From contig NZ_FMXN01000014.1 of assembly GCF_900104245.1 (NCBI RefSeq), positions 1-47,968 of the forward strand: a DNA stretch of 47,968 nucleotides, written 5' to 3'. The translations under genes were made by a program, and so were the position numbers. This DNA is from Pseudidiomarina indica. Its GTDB lineage: Bacteria > Pseudomonadota > Gammaproteobacteria > Enterobacterales > Alteromonadaceae. Shown in pieces: positions 1 to 8,347 of this stretch. Under the pieces are notes generated by a model. The model made no database searches. It saw only the letters and a program-made list of their open reading frames with translations, and was not told the DNA's origin. Every line of letters starts with the position of its first letter. The first letter of the stretch is position 1.

Positions 1-307
1 CTTGGCTGGCCTCATGAATGCTTTGCATCCAACCGACAAAACAAAGTCGAAACTGCTCGGGGTCAATGCGGGAGATGGTGCGAGCGATTGTGTCATCGAC
101 AGGAATACCGTGTTGCAAAAAACCGTGCTTCTCGAACCATGTTCGATGACCTTCAGCATACATCCGAATGTCACTCCAGCCCTCGGCTCCAGCCGTGACA
201 GCACACAGCGTAATAAACAAGATATCCTCAAACGGATAGGTGACCTTTGCTGATTGACGTGCGTCTGTTAATGCGCCAAAGTGACTAGTGAAGGCTTCGA
301 TGTACAT
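1..307 (-). CDS. ISAs1-type transposase, N-terminal part (runs off window)
   Basis: Reading the minus strand from an ATG at 307 gives about 102 residues open to the window edge, beginning MYIEAFTSHFGALTDARQS and containing WSDIRMYAEGHRTWF and DDTIARTISRIDPEQF. This is the N-terminal region typical of the ISAs1/H-repeat-associated transposases (DDE_Tnp_1-associated domain). The DDE catalytic part lies outside the window. Just upstream a small hairpin (CTCCC, 315-319; GGGAG, 326-330) sits over the expected ribosome-binding region. The element end should lie between about 331 and 385, where the gene on its right becomes recognisable. The family call is from memory of the signature, not a search. 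Confidence 0.8.
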   Translation of the reverse strand, partial: MYIEAFTSHFGALTDARQSAKVTYPFEDILFITLCAVTAGAEGWSDIRMYAEGHRTWFEKHGFLQHGIPVDDTIARTISRIDPEQFRLCFVGWMQSIHEASQ

Positions 308-337
308 GAGTTATCTCCCGAAAAAGGGAGTATATGA

Positions 338-805
338 TCACAGGTAATTCAGATCGTCAAACCGATCGTTTGTTCGGGTCTTCAGCTGGTTAAAAAACGT
401 TCACGATCTCGCCCTGAGTGGTACTGGGCTGATCCTCAGGTACATGCTAAAAACTTTGGTTCGGATTACCTTGCGCGTCAGACGGGTACGAATATGTCGG
501 ATTATATAGAGACTACAAAAGAAGAAGCAGCTACAGCTCTTGGTTATTTAGGAACTGGTCTTGCAACACTTGGTACAGGAGGTACCGTCTTCGCTGGCTG
601 GTTAATTTTAGGTAGTGCCGCGGTGCTAGATCCTTCACTGCAAAACATAATCGGAGCTACCACAGGCCCACTAGGAAAAGCGATGAGGCCGGTAGATGAT
701 TTCTTTTTCCCAGGAGCAACGCCTTTGCAACAGACGATAGAGAATGTTGGTCACCTAAACACAGCTGTAACAGTAGCATGTGATATCCCCTTCAAGTGCT
801 TATAG
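338..805 (+). pseudogene. 5'-truncated gene of unknown function, cut by the ISAs1 element
   Basis: The frame used by the ATG at 494 stays open upstream to 338, and from about 389 it looks like protein: KKRSRSRPEWYWADPQVHAKNFG. The ATG at 494 is therefore probably internal to a longer gene whose 5' end was replaced by the ISAs1 element. The rest has a glycine/alanine-rich hydrophobic stretch (GTGLATLGTGGTVFAGWLILG) and ends in CDIPFKCL. I do not recognise a family. A tail of a large secreted or polymorphic-toxin protein followed by small downstream genes is one possibility, but nothing seen proves it. Confidence 0.4.
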
Positions 806-815
806 GATAGAAGTT

Positions 816-1163
816 ATGAGAACAGAAGCAGACAGAGTCATTTCTTGTTATTTAGTATCTTTTGGGCTACCGATAGTGTTGGTACTAAGAGGCCAATGGT
901 GGCTTGGGATTATAGGAGCGATTATTTTTTTTGCTGCTTATTTTCTACTACCTAAAATCAAATTACTGCGGCGAGAAGTGCCCTACTTGGATATATATGT
1001 ATCATTGAGCTATTTTATTATATTCGTAGGGTGCTGGATTCTATATTCAAATGGTTACGATAATACCTATAGTATTTGGTTGTATATAGGTATTGGAATA
1101 ATCGGAATCCCATTTTTTTATAAAGTTCTATCATATTTGAAGAGAAATTTACAAGATTGTTAA
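816..1163 (+). CDS. Small integral membrane protein, unknown function
   Basis: This 115-residue protein has about four hydrophobic segments (CYLVSFGLPIVLVL, LGIIGAIIFFAAYFLL, VSLSYFIIFVGCWILY, WLYIGIGIIGIPFFY) and a basic tail. The frame opens earlier, but the ATG at 816 follows a weak AGGAT purine stretch and lies 10 nt after the stop of the upstream remnant, so I prefer it. Base composition is clearly more AT-rich than the core genes to the right, as for recently acquired DNA. No family recognised. By position it could be an immunity partner of the truncated upstream gene, which is inference only. Confidence 0.5.
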   Translation: MRTEADRVISCYLVSFGLPIVLVLRGQWWLGIIGAIIFFAAYFLLPKIKLLRREVPYLDIYVSLSYFIIFVGCWILYSNGYDNTYSIWLYIGIGIIGIPFFYKVLSYLKRNLQDC

Positions 1164-1179
1164 TTCATCTTTTCCATAT

Positions 1180-1343
1180 ACTGATCCGCACCAGTACTTT
1201 TGGACACCTCGCTAAGTGAGTAAAATCACTTAACGAGGTGAATCATGAAAGCAAATAAAACACGCAAAGTCCACACGCAAGAATTTAAAGCAGAAGCTCT
1301 GAAATTAGCTGAAAGAATAGGCGTTGCAGCGGCTTCTTGTTAG
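1180..1343 (+). mobile_element. IS3-family left-end fragment with truncated orfA
   Basis: The stretch beginning near 1180 (GATCCGCACCAGTACTTTTG) resembles an IS3-family terminal sequence. It is followed by an orfA start at 1245: MKANKTRKVHTQEFKAEALK, a typical IS3 helix-turn-helix N-terminus. The frame ends at 1343 after 32 residues because the element is fused to unrelated sequence around 1330. GAGGTG (1235-1240) is the ribosome-binding site. The rest of the element is missing. Confidence 0.7.
1205..1240 (+). promoter_or_regulatory. Inverted repeat burying the orfA ribosome-binding site
   Basis: CACCTCGCTAAGTG (1205-1218) and CACTTAACGAGGTG (1227-1240) form a 14-bp stem with one mismatch and an 8-nt loop. 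The right arm contains GAGGTG, the likely ribosome-binding site for the ATG at 1245. A transcript entering from outside the element would fold and hide it, while one starting inside the left arm would not. Confidence 0.6.
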
Positions 1344-1645
1344 AAGAAGATAAATTTGATTTTTTTCGAGCTTCTCTATTTGAGTTCGCTAACAAGCATG
1401 GCTTAAGCGTTAGTGATAGCTCTCGCAGCTATCCAACAGGTAAAAACCCCATATTAATAGAGTTCACAGATACTAATGGAAACCGAGTAATCAAAATTAA
1501 CAATTTAATGGACGAAAAAAGATTTGTTATTTCCTTTTTTGATTGTAAGGAATGTGACTTAAAACTTTTGCATACGTCTCTCGTGGATCATATTAAGTCA
1601 TCGTTTCCTTATTCAATTCAAAAAGAAAATTTTGAAGAGTTTTGA
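1337..1645 (+). CDS. Unknown small protein, start probably lost at an IS junction
   Basis: About 100 residues (…DKFDFFRASLFEFANKHGL… to …IQKENFEEF), AT-rich, with alternating hydrophobic segments (PILIEFTDTNG, RFVISFFDCKECDLKLLH) that suggest a small alpha/beta fold. The only available start is a TTG at 1337 inside the truncated IS3 orfA, so the true N-terminus was probably removed when the IS fragment joined here. I recognise no family. Its size and neighbourhood resemble orphan immunity-type genes, but this is a guess. Confidence 0.4.
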   Translation: MLEEDKFDFFRASLFEFANKHGLSVSDSSRSYPTGKNPILIEFTDTNGNRVIKINNLMDEKRFVISFFDCKECDLKLLHTSLVDHIKSSFPYSIQKENFEEF

Positions 1646-1656
1646 ACACTCTCATG

Positions 1657-1710
1657 TGTAATCCTCCCGAAAAGTCGGAGCAATGAGACGTCGAAAATCT
1701 CAGTCATTAG
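1657..1710 (+). mobile_element. IS-end fragment with a few codons of orfA
   Basis: TGTAATCCTCCCGAAAAGTC at 1657 and the following GGAG-N3-ATGAGACGTCGAAAA resemble the sequence starting at 43839 (TGTAATCCCCCCAAAAATAG, then GGAG and an ATG followed by CGTAGAAAG). Both look like the left tip of one IS type with the first codons of its orfA (MRR(R)K…). Here the frame stops at about 1710. Only a tip remains. Confidence 0.4.
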
Positions 1711-1873
1711 CAAAATCCGCGTAAACCCTCGCCCAATCGGGCGGGGATACAAGCGGGAACCGCGCAGCGGTTCTATTCAGGGGTAACTTGGCTCTGCACA
1801 TACTCACGCAAAAGCACACACCAAGTCGAATCGACAGCAGTATCGCGGAGTACAGCAGCGACATGCCCATGAA
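1711..1873. other. Intergenic DNA with two small hairpins, no gene seen
   Basis: Two GC-rich stem-loops stand out: 1727-1746 (CGCCC/GGGCG core) and 1757-1773 (GAACCGC/GCGGTTC, 3-nt loop). No T-tract follows either, so they are not obvious terminators. No coding frame or RNA gene is recognised. Confidence 0.3.
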
Positions 1874-1899
1874 AAAAGCCCCTGCATGCAGGGGCTTTT
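1874..1899 (-). terminator. Rho-independent terminator downstream of rpoH
   Basis: A perfect 26-nt palindrome with core GCCCCTGCATGCAGGGGC is flanked by A4 and T4. It sits 23 nt after the rpoH stop on the minus strand and could act in both directions. Confidence 0.85.
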
Positions 1900-1921
1900 G
1901 AATTCATTCAAGCAACGTAGT

Positions 1922-2788
1922 TTACATCATCGCTGAACGTAATTTTTTAATCGCGTTTGCTTCAAGTTGGCGCACGCGTTCTGCCGACACTTGATAGCGA
2001 TCGGCTAATTCTTGCAAGGTTAGCTTATTATCTTCGTCTAACCAACGTGCCCGCACAATGTCTTGGCTGCGTTCATCCAATGTTTTAATCGCTGACAACA
2101 AGCGTTGTTGGGTATGGTTTTCCCATTGCTCATTTTCAACTTCTTCTGCCACATCGGAACGTTTATCTTCTAAATACTGTGCCGGTGAGAAGGTGTGACC
2201 TTCGCGAGCATCGTCGTCATCTGAACTGAGCTCAAACGCTTGGTCATACGCGCTCATGCGCGCTTCCATTTCCAACACATCTTTGGTGCTGACGCCTAAC
2301 TCAGTCGCCACCGTATTGACTTCTTCTGGAGTAAACCAACCTAAACGTTTTTTCATCTTACGAAGGTTGAAGAACAGTTTGCGCTGAGCCTTGGTGGTCG
2401 CAACTTTGACCATCCGCCAATTTTTCAGCACATACTCGTGAATTTCAGCTTTAATCCAATGCACAGCAAATGAAACTAAGCGCACTCCTACCGTTGGGTC
2501 GAAGCGACGCACTGCCTTCATCAGGCCAATATTGCCTTCTTGGATTAAGTCTGCTTGAGGTAAGCCATAGCCTGAATAACTGCGGGCAACATGTACGACA
2601 AAGCGCAGGTGCGACATGATAAGCTGACGCGCAGCATCAAGGTCGTCCTGTTCTTGTAAGCGTGTTGCCAATTCGACTTCTTCCTCTGCAGAAAGCATTG
2701 GAATACGGTTCACAGTCGCAACATAGGCTTCTATGCTACCACTCGATAGAGGAACAGCTAATGCCATACTAGAAATTTCAGAGCTCAT
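1922..2788 (-). CDS. rpoH: RNA polymerase sigma-32 (heat-shock sigma factor)
   Basis: This is the alternative sigma factor that directs core RNA polymerase to heat-shock promoters. At 288 residues it has normal RpoH length. Region 2 is clear ([13 protein letters not shown]…[20 protein letters not shown], residues about 58-100). The RpoH box QRKLFFNLR at about residue 134 separates it from RpoD and RpoS. The C-terminal region 4 helix-turn-helix is [20 protein letters not shown] (about 255-275). It lies beside ftsYEX on the same strand, as in most gammaproteobacteria, with a 163-nt gap to ftsX that leaves room for its own promoters. The terminator at 1874-1899 closes the unit. Confidence 0.97.
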   Translation of the reverse strand: MSSEISSMALAVPLSSGSIEAYVATVNRIPMLSAEEEVELATRLQEQDDLDAARQLIMSHLRFVVHVARSYSGYGLPQADLIQEGNIGLMKAVRRFDPTVGVRLVSFAVHWIKAEIHEYVLKNWRMVKVATTKAQRKLFFNLRKMKKRLGWFTPEEVNTVATELGVSTKDVLEMEARMSAYDQAFELSSDDDDAREGHTFSPAQYLEDKRSDVAEEVENEQWENHTQQRLLSAIKTLDERSQDIVRARWLDEDNKLTLQELADRYQVSAERVRQLEANAIKKLRSAMM

Positions 2789-2951
2789 GCAACAACATCC
2801 TCTTTACTTAGGGTCTGCATATAATTATCCAGACACTGATTCAGACAAAAATTCCGCCTGAAAGTTCCCTCATTTTAGCAAATTTGACGCTGCTGACAAT
2901 GACTACTTAGGGATAGTATTTAACCATCTACCCCTTAGATATAGGGACGAT

Positions 2952-3932
2952 TTATTGAGGTTCAACCTCTTTGACATGTTTTCGAACTGCCAAGTACGAG
3001 CCCAGCAGCCCTAGTCCTATTGCCAACAACCACAGAATCATCATTTCTTGGCCGGTTAATCCCACCAGAGAAAACTGACTCTCATACAATTCACTAATTT
3101 GAGCAACAGCGCCAGCAATCCACGCCATCATTATCCAAGTGGCGATCCACGCGATCAAGCCACCCACCACGCCGTACCATACCCCCGTATAAAGGAAAGG
3201 GCGCTGAATAAAGCCGTCGGTTGCCCCGACCAACTTCATCACCATAATCTCCTCTCGTTTACTGAGAATATTCAGGCGAATTGTGTTCCCGACAATCAGC
3301 ACCACCGACAAACACAGTAGGAGTGCTAACGCCAATAAGCCATCTCGAACCAAATTGATGAGCGCTTCCAGCCGCTGTAACCAATCTAAATCAAGCCGAA
3401 CTTGTTCCACTTCTCGTTCTTGCCGTAGCTGTTGTGCTAATTGCTGCGCCTGCCCTGCACTGCGTTTATGGGCGGCAGGTAACACCACCAACACATCAGG
3501 GAGCGGGTTTTGGGCAAGACCTTTTAGCGCATCACCAAACCCCGAATGCACGCGAAATTCTGCTAACGCTTCGTCTTTATCAATCCATCGTACCGATTCA
3601 ATATCGTTCGATAAGCTTAAGCGTTTATGCAAGGTTGAGATTTCCTGCTGACTCAATTCTTTCCGCAAAAATAGCGTCATTTCGGAGGCATGTTGCCAGG
3701 ACGCCCCCACTGCCTCGGTATTTTTGACCACCACATAGAGTGTCGCAGGCAGTGTCAAACTTAGTCCTAGCACCGCCATCGTCATCAAGCTGGCAAAGGG
3801 GTAACGGGCTAATTCTCCAAGACTCGCTACAGCTTGCTGGAGATTATGCACCCAAAACATGACAAAACGACGAAAGCCTGAAATTTTTACTTGTTGTGCG
3901 CCTTGCTGACGTGAGCGAAACAATAAACTCAT
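2952..3932 (-). CDS. ftsX: Cell division protein FtsX
   Basis: Inner-membrane partner of FtsE. FtsEX relays ATP hydrolysis across the membrane to activate periplasmic amidase control during septal peptidoglycan splitting. The 326-residue sequence shows the FtsX layout: a cytoplasmic N-terminus, a first membrane segment (FASLMTMAVLGLSLTLPATLYVVV), a periplasmic domain of about 110 residues, then three C-terminal segments around GLLALALLLCLSVVLIVGN, GVWYGVVGGLIAWIATWIMM and MMILWLLAIGLGLLGSYLA. The sequence ILSKREEIMVMKLVGAT before the third segment is characteristic. It starts 3 nt after ftsE, so the two are co-translated. Confidence 0.96.
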   Translation of the reverse strand: MSLLFRSRQQGAQQVKISGFRRFVMFWVHNLQQAVASLGELARYPFASLMTMAVLGLSLTLPATLYVVVKNTEAVGASWQHASEMTLFLRKELSQQEISTLHKRLSLSNDIESVRWIDKDEALAEFRVHSGFGDALKGLAQNPLPDVLVVLPAAHKRSAGQAQQLAQQLRQEREVEQVRLDLDWLQRLEALINLVRDGLLALALLLCLSVVLIVGNTIRLNILSKREEIMVMKLVGATDGFIQRPFLYTGVWYGVVGGLIAWIATWIMMAWIAGAVAQISELYESQFSLVGLTGQEMMILWLLAIGLGLLGSYLAVRKHVKEVEPQ

Positions 3933-3935
3933 GGC

Positions 3936-4607
3936 CTACCCCTCCTGTAAACCATCATTTATCATGCGCCCCTCTTTGAGCGTCAAGGTGCGATAGCGCA
4001 GGCGAGCAATCAGGCCTAAATCATGGGTTGCTATCAGGACGGACACCCCAACCCGATTAAACTCTTCAAATAACCGAATGATTTCCATTGAGAGTTTTGG
4101 ATCGAGGTTCCCCGTTGGCTCATCCGCTAATAGCAGGGGTGGCTTATTCACAATGGCGCGGGCAATTCCCACCCGCTGTTGTTCCCCACCGGAAAGCATC
4201 ATGGGGTAATGGCGCAGCTTATCGCCTAAGCCAACTTTTTCGAGGGCTGCCGAAACTCGTTTACGAGCTTCTTGCATACTGTAGCCTTCAATTAACAGCG
4301 GCAGCGCGACATTATCTAAAACGGTTTTATCCATTAACAGCCGATGGTCTTGAAAAATCATGCCAATATCGCGGCGCACATAAGGAATTTGGCGATTACT
4401 AATCCGCTTCAAATCGTGGCCATTAATCAACACCCGGCCCGAACTAGGGCGCTCCATCATGCTAATCAGTTTCAGCAAGGTGCTCTTACCTGCTCCAGAG
4501 TGCCCGGTTAAAAATGCCATTTCCCCTGGCTCCAAGTGAAAACTCACCTGGTTTAACGCTTGAAAGCCTCCTGGATAGGTTTTGCTCACTTGCTCAAACT
4601 TAATCAT
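3936..4607 (-). CDS. ftsE: Cell division ATP-binding protein FtsE
   Basis: ATPase of the FtsEX complex at the divisome. It has 223 residues with the complete ABC set: Walker [10 protein letters not shown] (35-43), Q-loop IFQDHRLL, signature LSGGEQQR (138-145), Walker B LLLADEP (158-164) and the H-loop in IATHD. The start overlaps the ftsY stop by 4 nt (ATGA) and the end lies 3 nt from ftsX, giving a tight ftsY-ftsE-ftsX operon. Confidence 0.97.
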   Translation of the reverse strand: MIKFEQVSKTYPGGFQALNQVSFHLEPGEMAFLTGHSGAGKSTLLKLISMMERPSSGRVLINGHDLKRISNRQIPYVRRDIGMIFQDHRLLMDKTVLDNVALPLLIEGYSMQEARKRVSAALEKVGLGDKLRHYPMMLSGGEQQRVGIARAIVNKPPLLLADEPTGNLDPKLSMEIIRLFEEFNRVGVSVLIATHDLGLIARLRYRTLTLKEGRMINDGLQEG

Positions 4608-5659
4608 ACCGATTGGGTCTCTTTTAGTTCTCGTTGAAATAACGCATCGACGAATTCTTGAGCTTGGAACGGTCGCAGATCATCAATGCCTTCCCCCACC
4701 CCAATATACCGGATTGGAATTTTAAATTGATCCGCAATCGCAAAAATAACACCACCTTTCGCCGTACCATCCAATTTGGTGAGGGTAATCCCGCTCACAC
4801 CGACGGCTTCGGCAAACAACTTCGCTTGGCTGATGGCGTTTTGGCCAGTTCCAGCATCAAGGGTGAGCATCACTTCATGCGGTGCATTGGCGTCTAACTT
4901 TTGGATCACGCGCACTACTTTTTTCAACTCATCCATTAAATGTGACTTATTCTGTAAGCGGCCAGCGGTGTCTGCGATCAGCACGTCAATATTTCGAGCT
5001 TTAGCAGCTTCTACCGCATCGTAGATGACTGAAGCGCTATCGGCACCAGTATGCTGGGCAATCACCGGAATATCATTGCGTTGGCCCCACACTTGCAGTT
5101 GCTCCACCGCCGCCGCACGGAAGGTGTCACCCGCTGCGAGCATCACGGACTTCCCTTGCTGCTTAAATTGCTGTGCCAGCTTGCCAATAGTGGTGGTTTT
5201 ACCTACGCCATTGACGCCCACCATGAGAATCACAAAGGGTCCATCTTGCTGTTCTGGCAGCGTTAGCGGCTGTGCCACAGGTGCCAAGATGGCCGTTAAA
5301 TCCTCTTGGAGCAACTGATACAACACCTCGGCGTCTTTTAATTGTTTGCGACTGGCTTGTTCAGTTAACCGCTCCACAATTTTCATAGTGGTAGGAACAC
5401 CGATGTCGGCTGTTAACAATTGCGTTTCGAGCTCTTCAAAAAGCTCATCGTCAATTTTTTTATCCTTAAAGATCCCCCACAAACCGTCACCGATCGCTGA
5501 TGACGTTTTCCGCAATCCAGCGGTTAGTCGATGCCATAAGCTTGGTTTTGCTTGCGTTTCAGGCTGTTCGTCAACGGGGGTAACAGAGGGCGACGTGTCC
5601 GTAGTTGCTGCGCTCGTGTTATTTTTACGGAATAACGAGAAAAAAGATCCTTTGGCCAT
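4604..5659 (-). CDS. ftsY: Signal recognition particle receptor FtsY
   Basis: SRP receptor GTPase that docks ribosome-SRP complexes at the inner membrane for co-translational insertion. It has 351 residues: a short polar N-terminal region (1-45), then the NG domain. Visible motifs are the G1 loop GVNGVGKTTT (148-157), DTFRAAAVEQL (about 178), DTAGR (about 230) and TKLDGTAKGG (about 294). E. coli FtsY has a much longer acidic A domain; the short one here is common outside the enterics. First gene of the ftsYEX operon, divergent from rsmD with an 87-nt gap. Confidence 0.96.
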   Translation of the reverse strand: MAKGSFFSLFRKNNTSAATTDTSPSVTPVDEQPETQAKPSLWHRLTAGLRKTSSAIGDGLWGIFKDKKIDDELFEELETQLLTADIGVPTTMKIVERLTEQASRKQLKDAEVLYQLLQEDLTAILAPVAQPLTLPEQQDGPFVILMVGVNGVGKTTTIGKLAQQFKQQGKSVMLAAGDTFRAAAVEQLQVWGQRNDIPVIAQHTGADSASVIYDAVEAAKARNIDVLIADTAGRLQNKSHLMDELKKVVRVIQKLDANAPHEVMLTLDAGTGQNAISQAKLFAEAVGVSGITLTKLDGTAKGGVIFAIADQFKIPIRYIGVGEGIDDLRPFQAQEFVDALFQRELKETQSV

Positions 5660-5746
5660 ACCTGCTTTACCTTTGGAAGTTCACTGCTGCTCGGTTTACA
5701 ATGCGGCACAGTTTATCACGTCGATACAAAGAAGGCTTACTTTAGC

Positions 5747-6376
5747 ATGCCGCGAAGCTCACACAAGCAGAAAAGAACGCGTTCGGCCCATTCACCAAAG
5801 GCGCCTCAACGCCCTGAAGGAATGGTGCGAATTATTGGTGGGCAATTACGGGGCCGTAAGCTCAGTGTGGCCGATGTTCCGGGATTACGCCCAACACCTG
5901 ATCGGGTGCGTGAAACGGTCTTTAACTGGTTGCAGTTTGAAATTGCCGATACACGCTGCTTGGATTTATTTGCTGGCAGCGGAGCCTTAGCTTTTGAAGC
6001 GTTATCGCGCGGTGCGGTACAGGTCACGCTGATTGAAAAAGACGCTCCAGCCGCTCGTGTATTAGCGCAGCATGCACAGCAGCTCTCCGCTGTCACCAAT
6101 GGAGTCGCTCAGGTACATCGCACTGATGCGATTCATTTTCTCCAGCAAGAGATGGTTCAGCCCTATGATATTGTCTTTATTGATCCACCTTTTGGGATGG
6201 GACTGGTTGAACAAGCAATCACGCTACTCGCTACTCGCGGCTGGCTAAAACCAACCAGTTGGGTGTATGTGGAAACAGAAGTGGAACTCACACCATCCGT
6301 GCCTGCGCACTGGCAGCTGCACCGCGAAAAGTTTGCTGGCCAAGTGGCCTATCGGCTTTATTCCATTCACGAGTAA
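5747..6376 (+). CDS. rsmD: 16S rRNA (guanine-966-N2) methyltransferase RsmD
   Basis: SAM-dependent methyltransferase that modifies G966 of 16S rRNA in assembled small-subunit precursors. The 209 residues contain the RsmD opening RIIGGQLRGRKL (28-39), LRPTPDRVRETVFNWL, the SAM-binding LDLFAGSGAL (72-81) and the catalytic DPPF motif (146-149, in VFIDPPFG). The first 25 residues are basic and poorly conserved, so the start could be slightly later (for example M26). Divergent from ftsY, which is the usual arrangement, and followed after 19 nt by yhhL. Confidence 0.95.
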   Translation: MPRSSHKQKRTRSAHSPKAPQRPEGMVRIIGGQLRGRKLSVADVPGLRPTPDRVRETVFNWLQFEIADTRCLDLFAGSGALAFEALSRGAVQVTLIEKDAPAARVLAQHAQQLSAVTNGVAQVHRTDAIHFLQQEMVQPYDIVFIDPPFGMGLVEQAITLLATRGWLKPTSWVYVETEVELTPSVPAHWQLHREKFAGQVAYRLYSIHE

Positions 6377-6395
6377 CTGAGTAAGGAAAGAAATC

Positions 6396-6698
6396 ATGGG
6401 TATTGCGGTTTGGTTGGGGCGTGTCATATTTGCCATTATTTGGGGGGTGTTGGCCGCCAATATCGTTGCGCCTTTTCCAGGCAAATGGTTTGCATTTTTC
6501 CTTTTACTGACAGCTATTTTGGTGATCTTGCACGCCATTCAACTGTTGATGTTTGTCACCGTTTATAAGCCCCATTTACAATGGCGCGGCGGAGACTATT
6601 GGCAAGTGATCTTTTTTGGTGTGGTGGGTTGGATGGCCATTATGCGCGCCCAACCCCAACGAATCGCTAGCCAAGCAACAACTACCTCAGAGGACTAA
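6396..6698 (+). CDS. yhhL: YhhL family membrane protein (DUF1145)
   Basis: This small inner-membrane protein of 100 residues has three hydrophobic stretches (LGRVIFAIIWGVLAANIV, FAFFLLLTAILVILHAIQLLMFV, VIFFGVVGWMAIM) and the VAPFPGKW and YKPHLQWRGGDYWQVI segments typical of DUF1145. Function is unknown. It follows rsmD with a good AAGGAAAG ribosome-binding site, as in E. coli, so it is probably co-transcribed. The last codons lie inside a perfect palindrome shared with the convergent yjaG. Confidence 0.88.
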   Translation: MGIAVWLGRVIFAIIWGVLAANIVAPFPGKWFAFFLLLTAILVILHAIQLLMFVTVYKPHLQWRGGDYWQVIFFGVVGWMAIMRAQPQRIASQATTTSED

Positions 6699-6709
6699 TT
6701 AGTCCTCTG
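6688..6709. terminator. 22-bp perfect palindrome spanning two abutting stop codons
   Basis: The centre of this palindrome falls exactly between the yhhL stop (6696-6698) and the yjaG stop (6699-6701, minus). Both genes therefore end with the codons GAG GAC TAA. The transcript could form a stem of up to about 9 bp; no strong T-tract follows. It could act as a bidirectional transcript end. The palindrome is seen directly; terminator function is inferred. Confidence 0.45.
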
Positions 6710-7313
6710 CCAAACTCACGCCGATGTTCGAAATGCCCTCATCCGCCACCATTTCGCGGACTTGGGTCACCAATTGTTGAGTCGGGTGCGGTTGCTCGCT
6801 AGCAACCGCCTCTAAATAGTTGAGTAAGGCTTGCTGCACTTCAATTTCATAGTGAACCAACTCATGCTCTTGCAGCAGTTGCTTACGCTCTACTGCGCTC
6901 ATGTCGGCGCCTTCCGACAACTCTAAGAACTTGGCCACACTGGCCTGCGATACTTTCGCCACACTGACGAGGTCGGCTGAGTTATTGTCCATGAACCCTT
7001 GAAGCATAGTACTGAGTGCTGTGCACGCATCCATGGCTGGGTAAACACCTAATAAATCATGCCCATATTCGCTGGGGGTCACGTCATCGACCTTCTCTTG
7101 CCAGCGGGCAAAATTCACTTTAACCGCACCCCCTTGCCACGCCCAATCCCAGCATGCATTGAGTGCGCCTTGCAGTGGCTTTGGGTCACCGAACCCAGTA
7201 ACATGGTGAAATAACTCGTAGTTCGGCATCATCCGTTGGCATAAGTACAGAGCCATAACAGCCTGATAAGCAAAAGGAAGTGCTCGCATGCGCTCAAATG
7301 TATTCAAAACCAT
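6699..7313 (-). CDS. yjaG: YjaG family protein (DUF416)
   Basis: A 204-residue soluble protein of the DUF416/YjaG family, whose function is not established. Recognisable segments are LPFAYQAVMALYLCQRMMPNYELF near the N-terminus, a central WAWQGGAVKVNFARWQEKV and ATYYPAMDACTAL-like sequence (here VYPAMDACTALSTMLQGF), and an acidic C-terminal half. Convergent with yhhL with no gap. It is transcribed alone and its start faces the dehydratase gene across only about 38 nt. Confidence 0.88.
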   Translation of the reverse strand: MVLNTFERMRALPFAYQAVMALYLCQRMMPNYELFHHVTGFGDPKPLQGALNACWDWAWQGGAVKVNFARWQEKVDDVTPSEYGHDLLGVYPAMDACTALSTMLQGFMDNNSADLVSVAKVSQASVAKFLELSEGADMSAVERKQLLQEHELVHYEIEVQQALLNYLEAVASEQPHPTQQLVTQVREMVADEGISNIGVSLAED

Positions 7314-7351
7314 AACGTCCCCAGCGGTTATTTTTGGGTAGTATACGCATT

Positions 7352-8287
7352 ATGAATCAACAACTCGACTATTCTCATATTCAACAAGCCGCGACTCTCA
7401 TCGCCCCCATGGTCCGTCGCACCACCGTTTTAGTCAGCTTAAAATTAAATGAAGCATTGGGCGCTCATGTCTGGTTGAAATGCGAGCACTTACAACACAC
7501 CCACGCCTTTAAATATCGCGGGGCCTGCCACGCTCTTTTGCAATTGACCGAAGCCGAACGGTCACAAGGTGTGGTCACGGTTTCATCAGGAAATCACGGC
7601 GCTGCATTAGCCGCAGCCGGGCAACAGCTAAAAATTCCAGTGCGGGTTGGAATTGCAGAAAATGCATCCTCCGTGAAACGCGCCAATATGGAACGTTATG
7701 GCGCCGAGCTTATTCCGATAGCACCAGGCATGGCAGCACGTGAAGCCTTCATTGAACAGCAACGCCCCATGGGCCGGGTTATTATTCCCCCTTACGATCA
7801 TCCTCATATTATTGCAGGACAAGGCACTGCAGCTCATGAACTGTTGCTGGAACAACCTCAGTTAGATTGCCTGATTGCTCCCTTAGGTGGCGGTGGATTA
7901 CTGAGTGGAACAGCAATCGCTGCCAAAGCCATGGGAGTCCCCAAAGTCTATGGGGTCGAACCCGAACTGGCCGCCGATGGTCAAGCGTCATTCCGCACTG
8001 GGAAACGTCAACCCGCGATGCCTCCATTAAGCATCTGTGATGGCTTACTCACCAGTTTAGGGGACCACACCTTCCCGCTCATTCAGCAGCACGTCGATGA
8101 TATTTTGCTGGTTTCGGATGCAGAGGCCTTAGCCGCCCAACAATTAATCTTTCGCTTAACCGAGCAACTCATCGAGCCTTCGTCAGCAACTGTCATTGCT
8201 GCCATTCAACGTTATCCCAAACTCTTTAAAGACCAACGGATTGGCGTCATTATCAGCGGCGGCAACTGCTTACCGCTTGAATCATAA
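7352..8287 (+). CDS. Threonine/serine dehydratase-like PLP enzyme
   Basis: Fold-type II PLP enzyme expected to deaminate L-threonine or L-serine to 2-oxobutyrate or pyruvate. From the ATG at 7352 it has 311 residues. The PLP lysine lies in HAFKYRGA (K54), the substrate loop is SSGNHGA (about 77-83), and the phosphate loop is GGGGLLSG (about 172-179). There is no C-terminal ACT regulatory domain, so it is closer to catabolic or serine-racemase-like enzymes than to IlvA. A TTG at 7334 would add six residues, but the ATG fits the family better. No strong ribosome-binding site is visible. A racemase role cannot be excluded. Confidence 0.88.
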   Translation: MNQQLDYSHIQQAATLIAPMVRRTTVLVSLKLNEALGAHVWLKCEHLQHTHAFKYRGACHALLQLTEAERSQGVVTVSSGNHGAALAAAGQQLKIPVRVGIAENASSVKRANMERYGAELIPIAPGMAAREAFIEQQRPMGRVIIPPYDHPHIIAGQGTAAHELLLEQPQLDCLIAPLGGGGLLSGTAIAAKAMGVPKVYGVEPELAADGQASFRTGKRQPAMPPLSICDGLLTSLGDHTFPLIQQHVDDILLVSDAEALAAQQLIFRLTEQLIEPSSATVIAAIQRYPKLFKDQRIGVIISGGNCLPLES

Positions 8288-8290
8288 TGA

Positions 8291-8321
8291 AAAAAGCCGA
8301 TACTGAGTGTTCAGTATCGGC
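8291..8321 (-). terminator. Rho-independent terminator after the CBS-CGL operon
   Basis: Stem GCCGATACTGA (8296-8306) with TCAGTATCGGC (8311-8321) and a 4-nt loop. On the minus strand the stem is followed by a T-run, so it mainly ends the minus-strand cystathionine lyase transcript. It may also stop the convergent dehydratase transcript. Confidence 0.88.
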
Positions 8322-8347
8322 CTTCATTCGTCATTTAAACGTCGCTT

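Noticed and set aside
1711-1780. Integron attC site suggested by two adjacent hairpins
   Set aside because: No conserved core (GTTRRRY/RYYYAAC) pairs or cassette structure could be recognised around 1727-1773.
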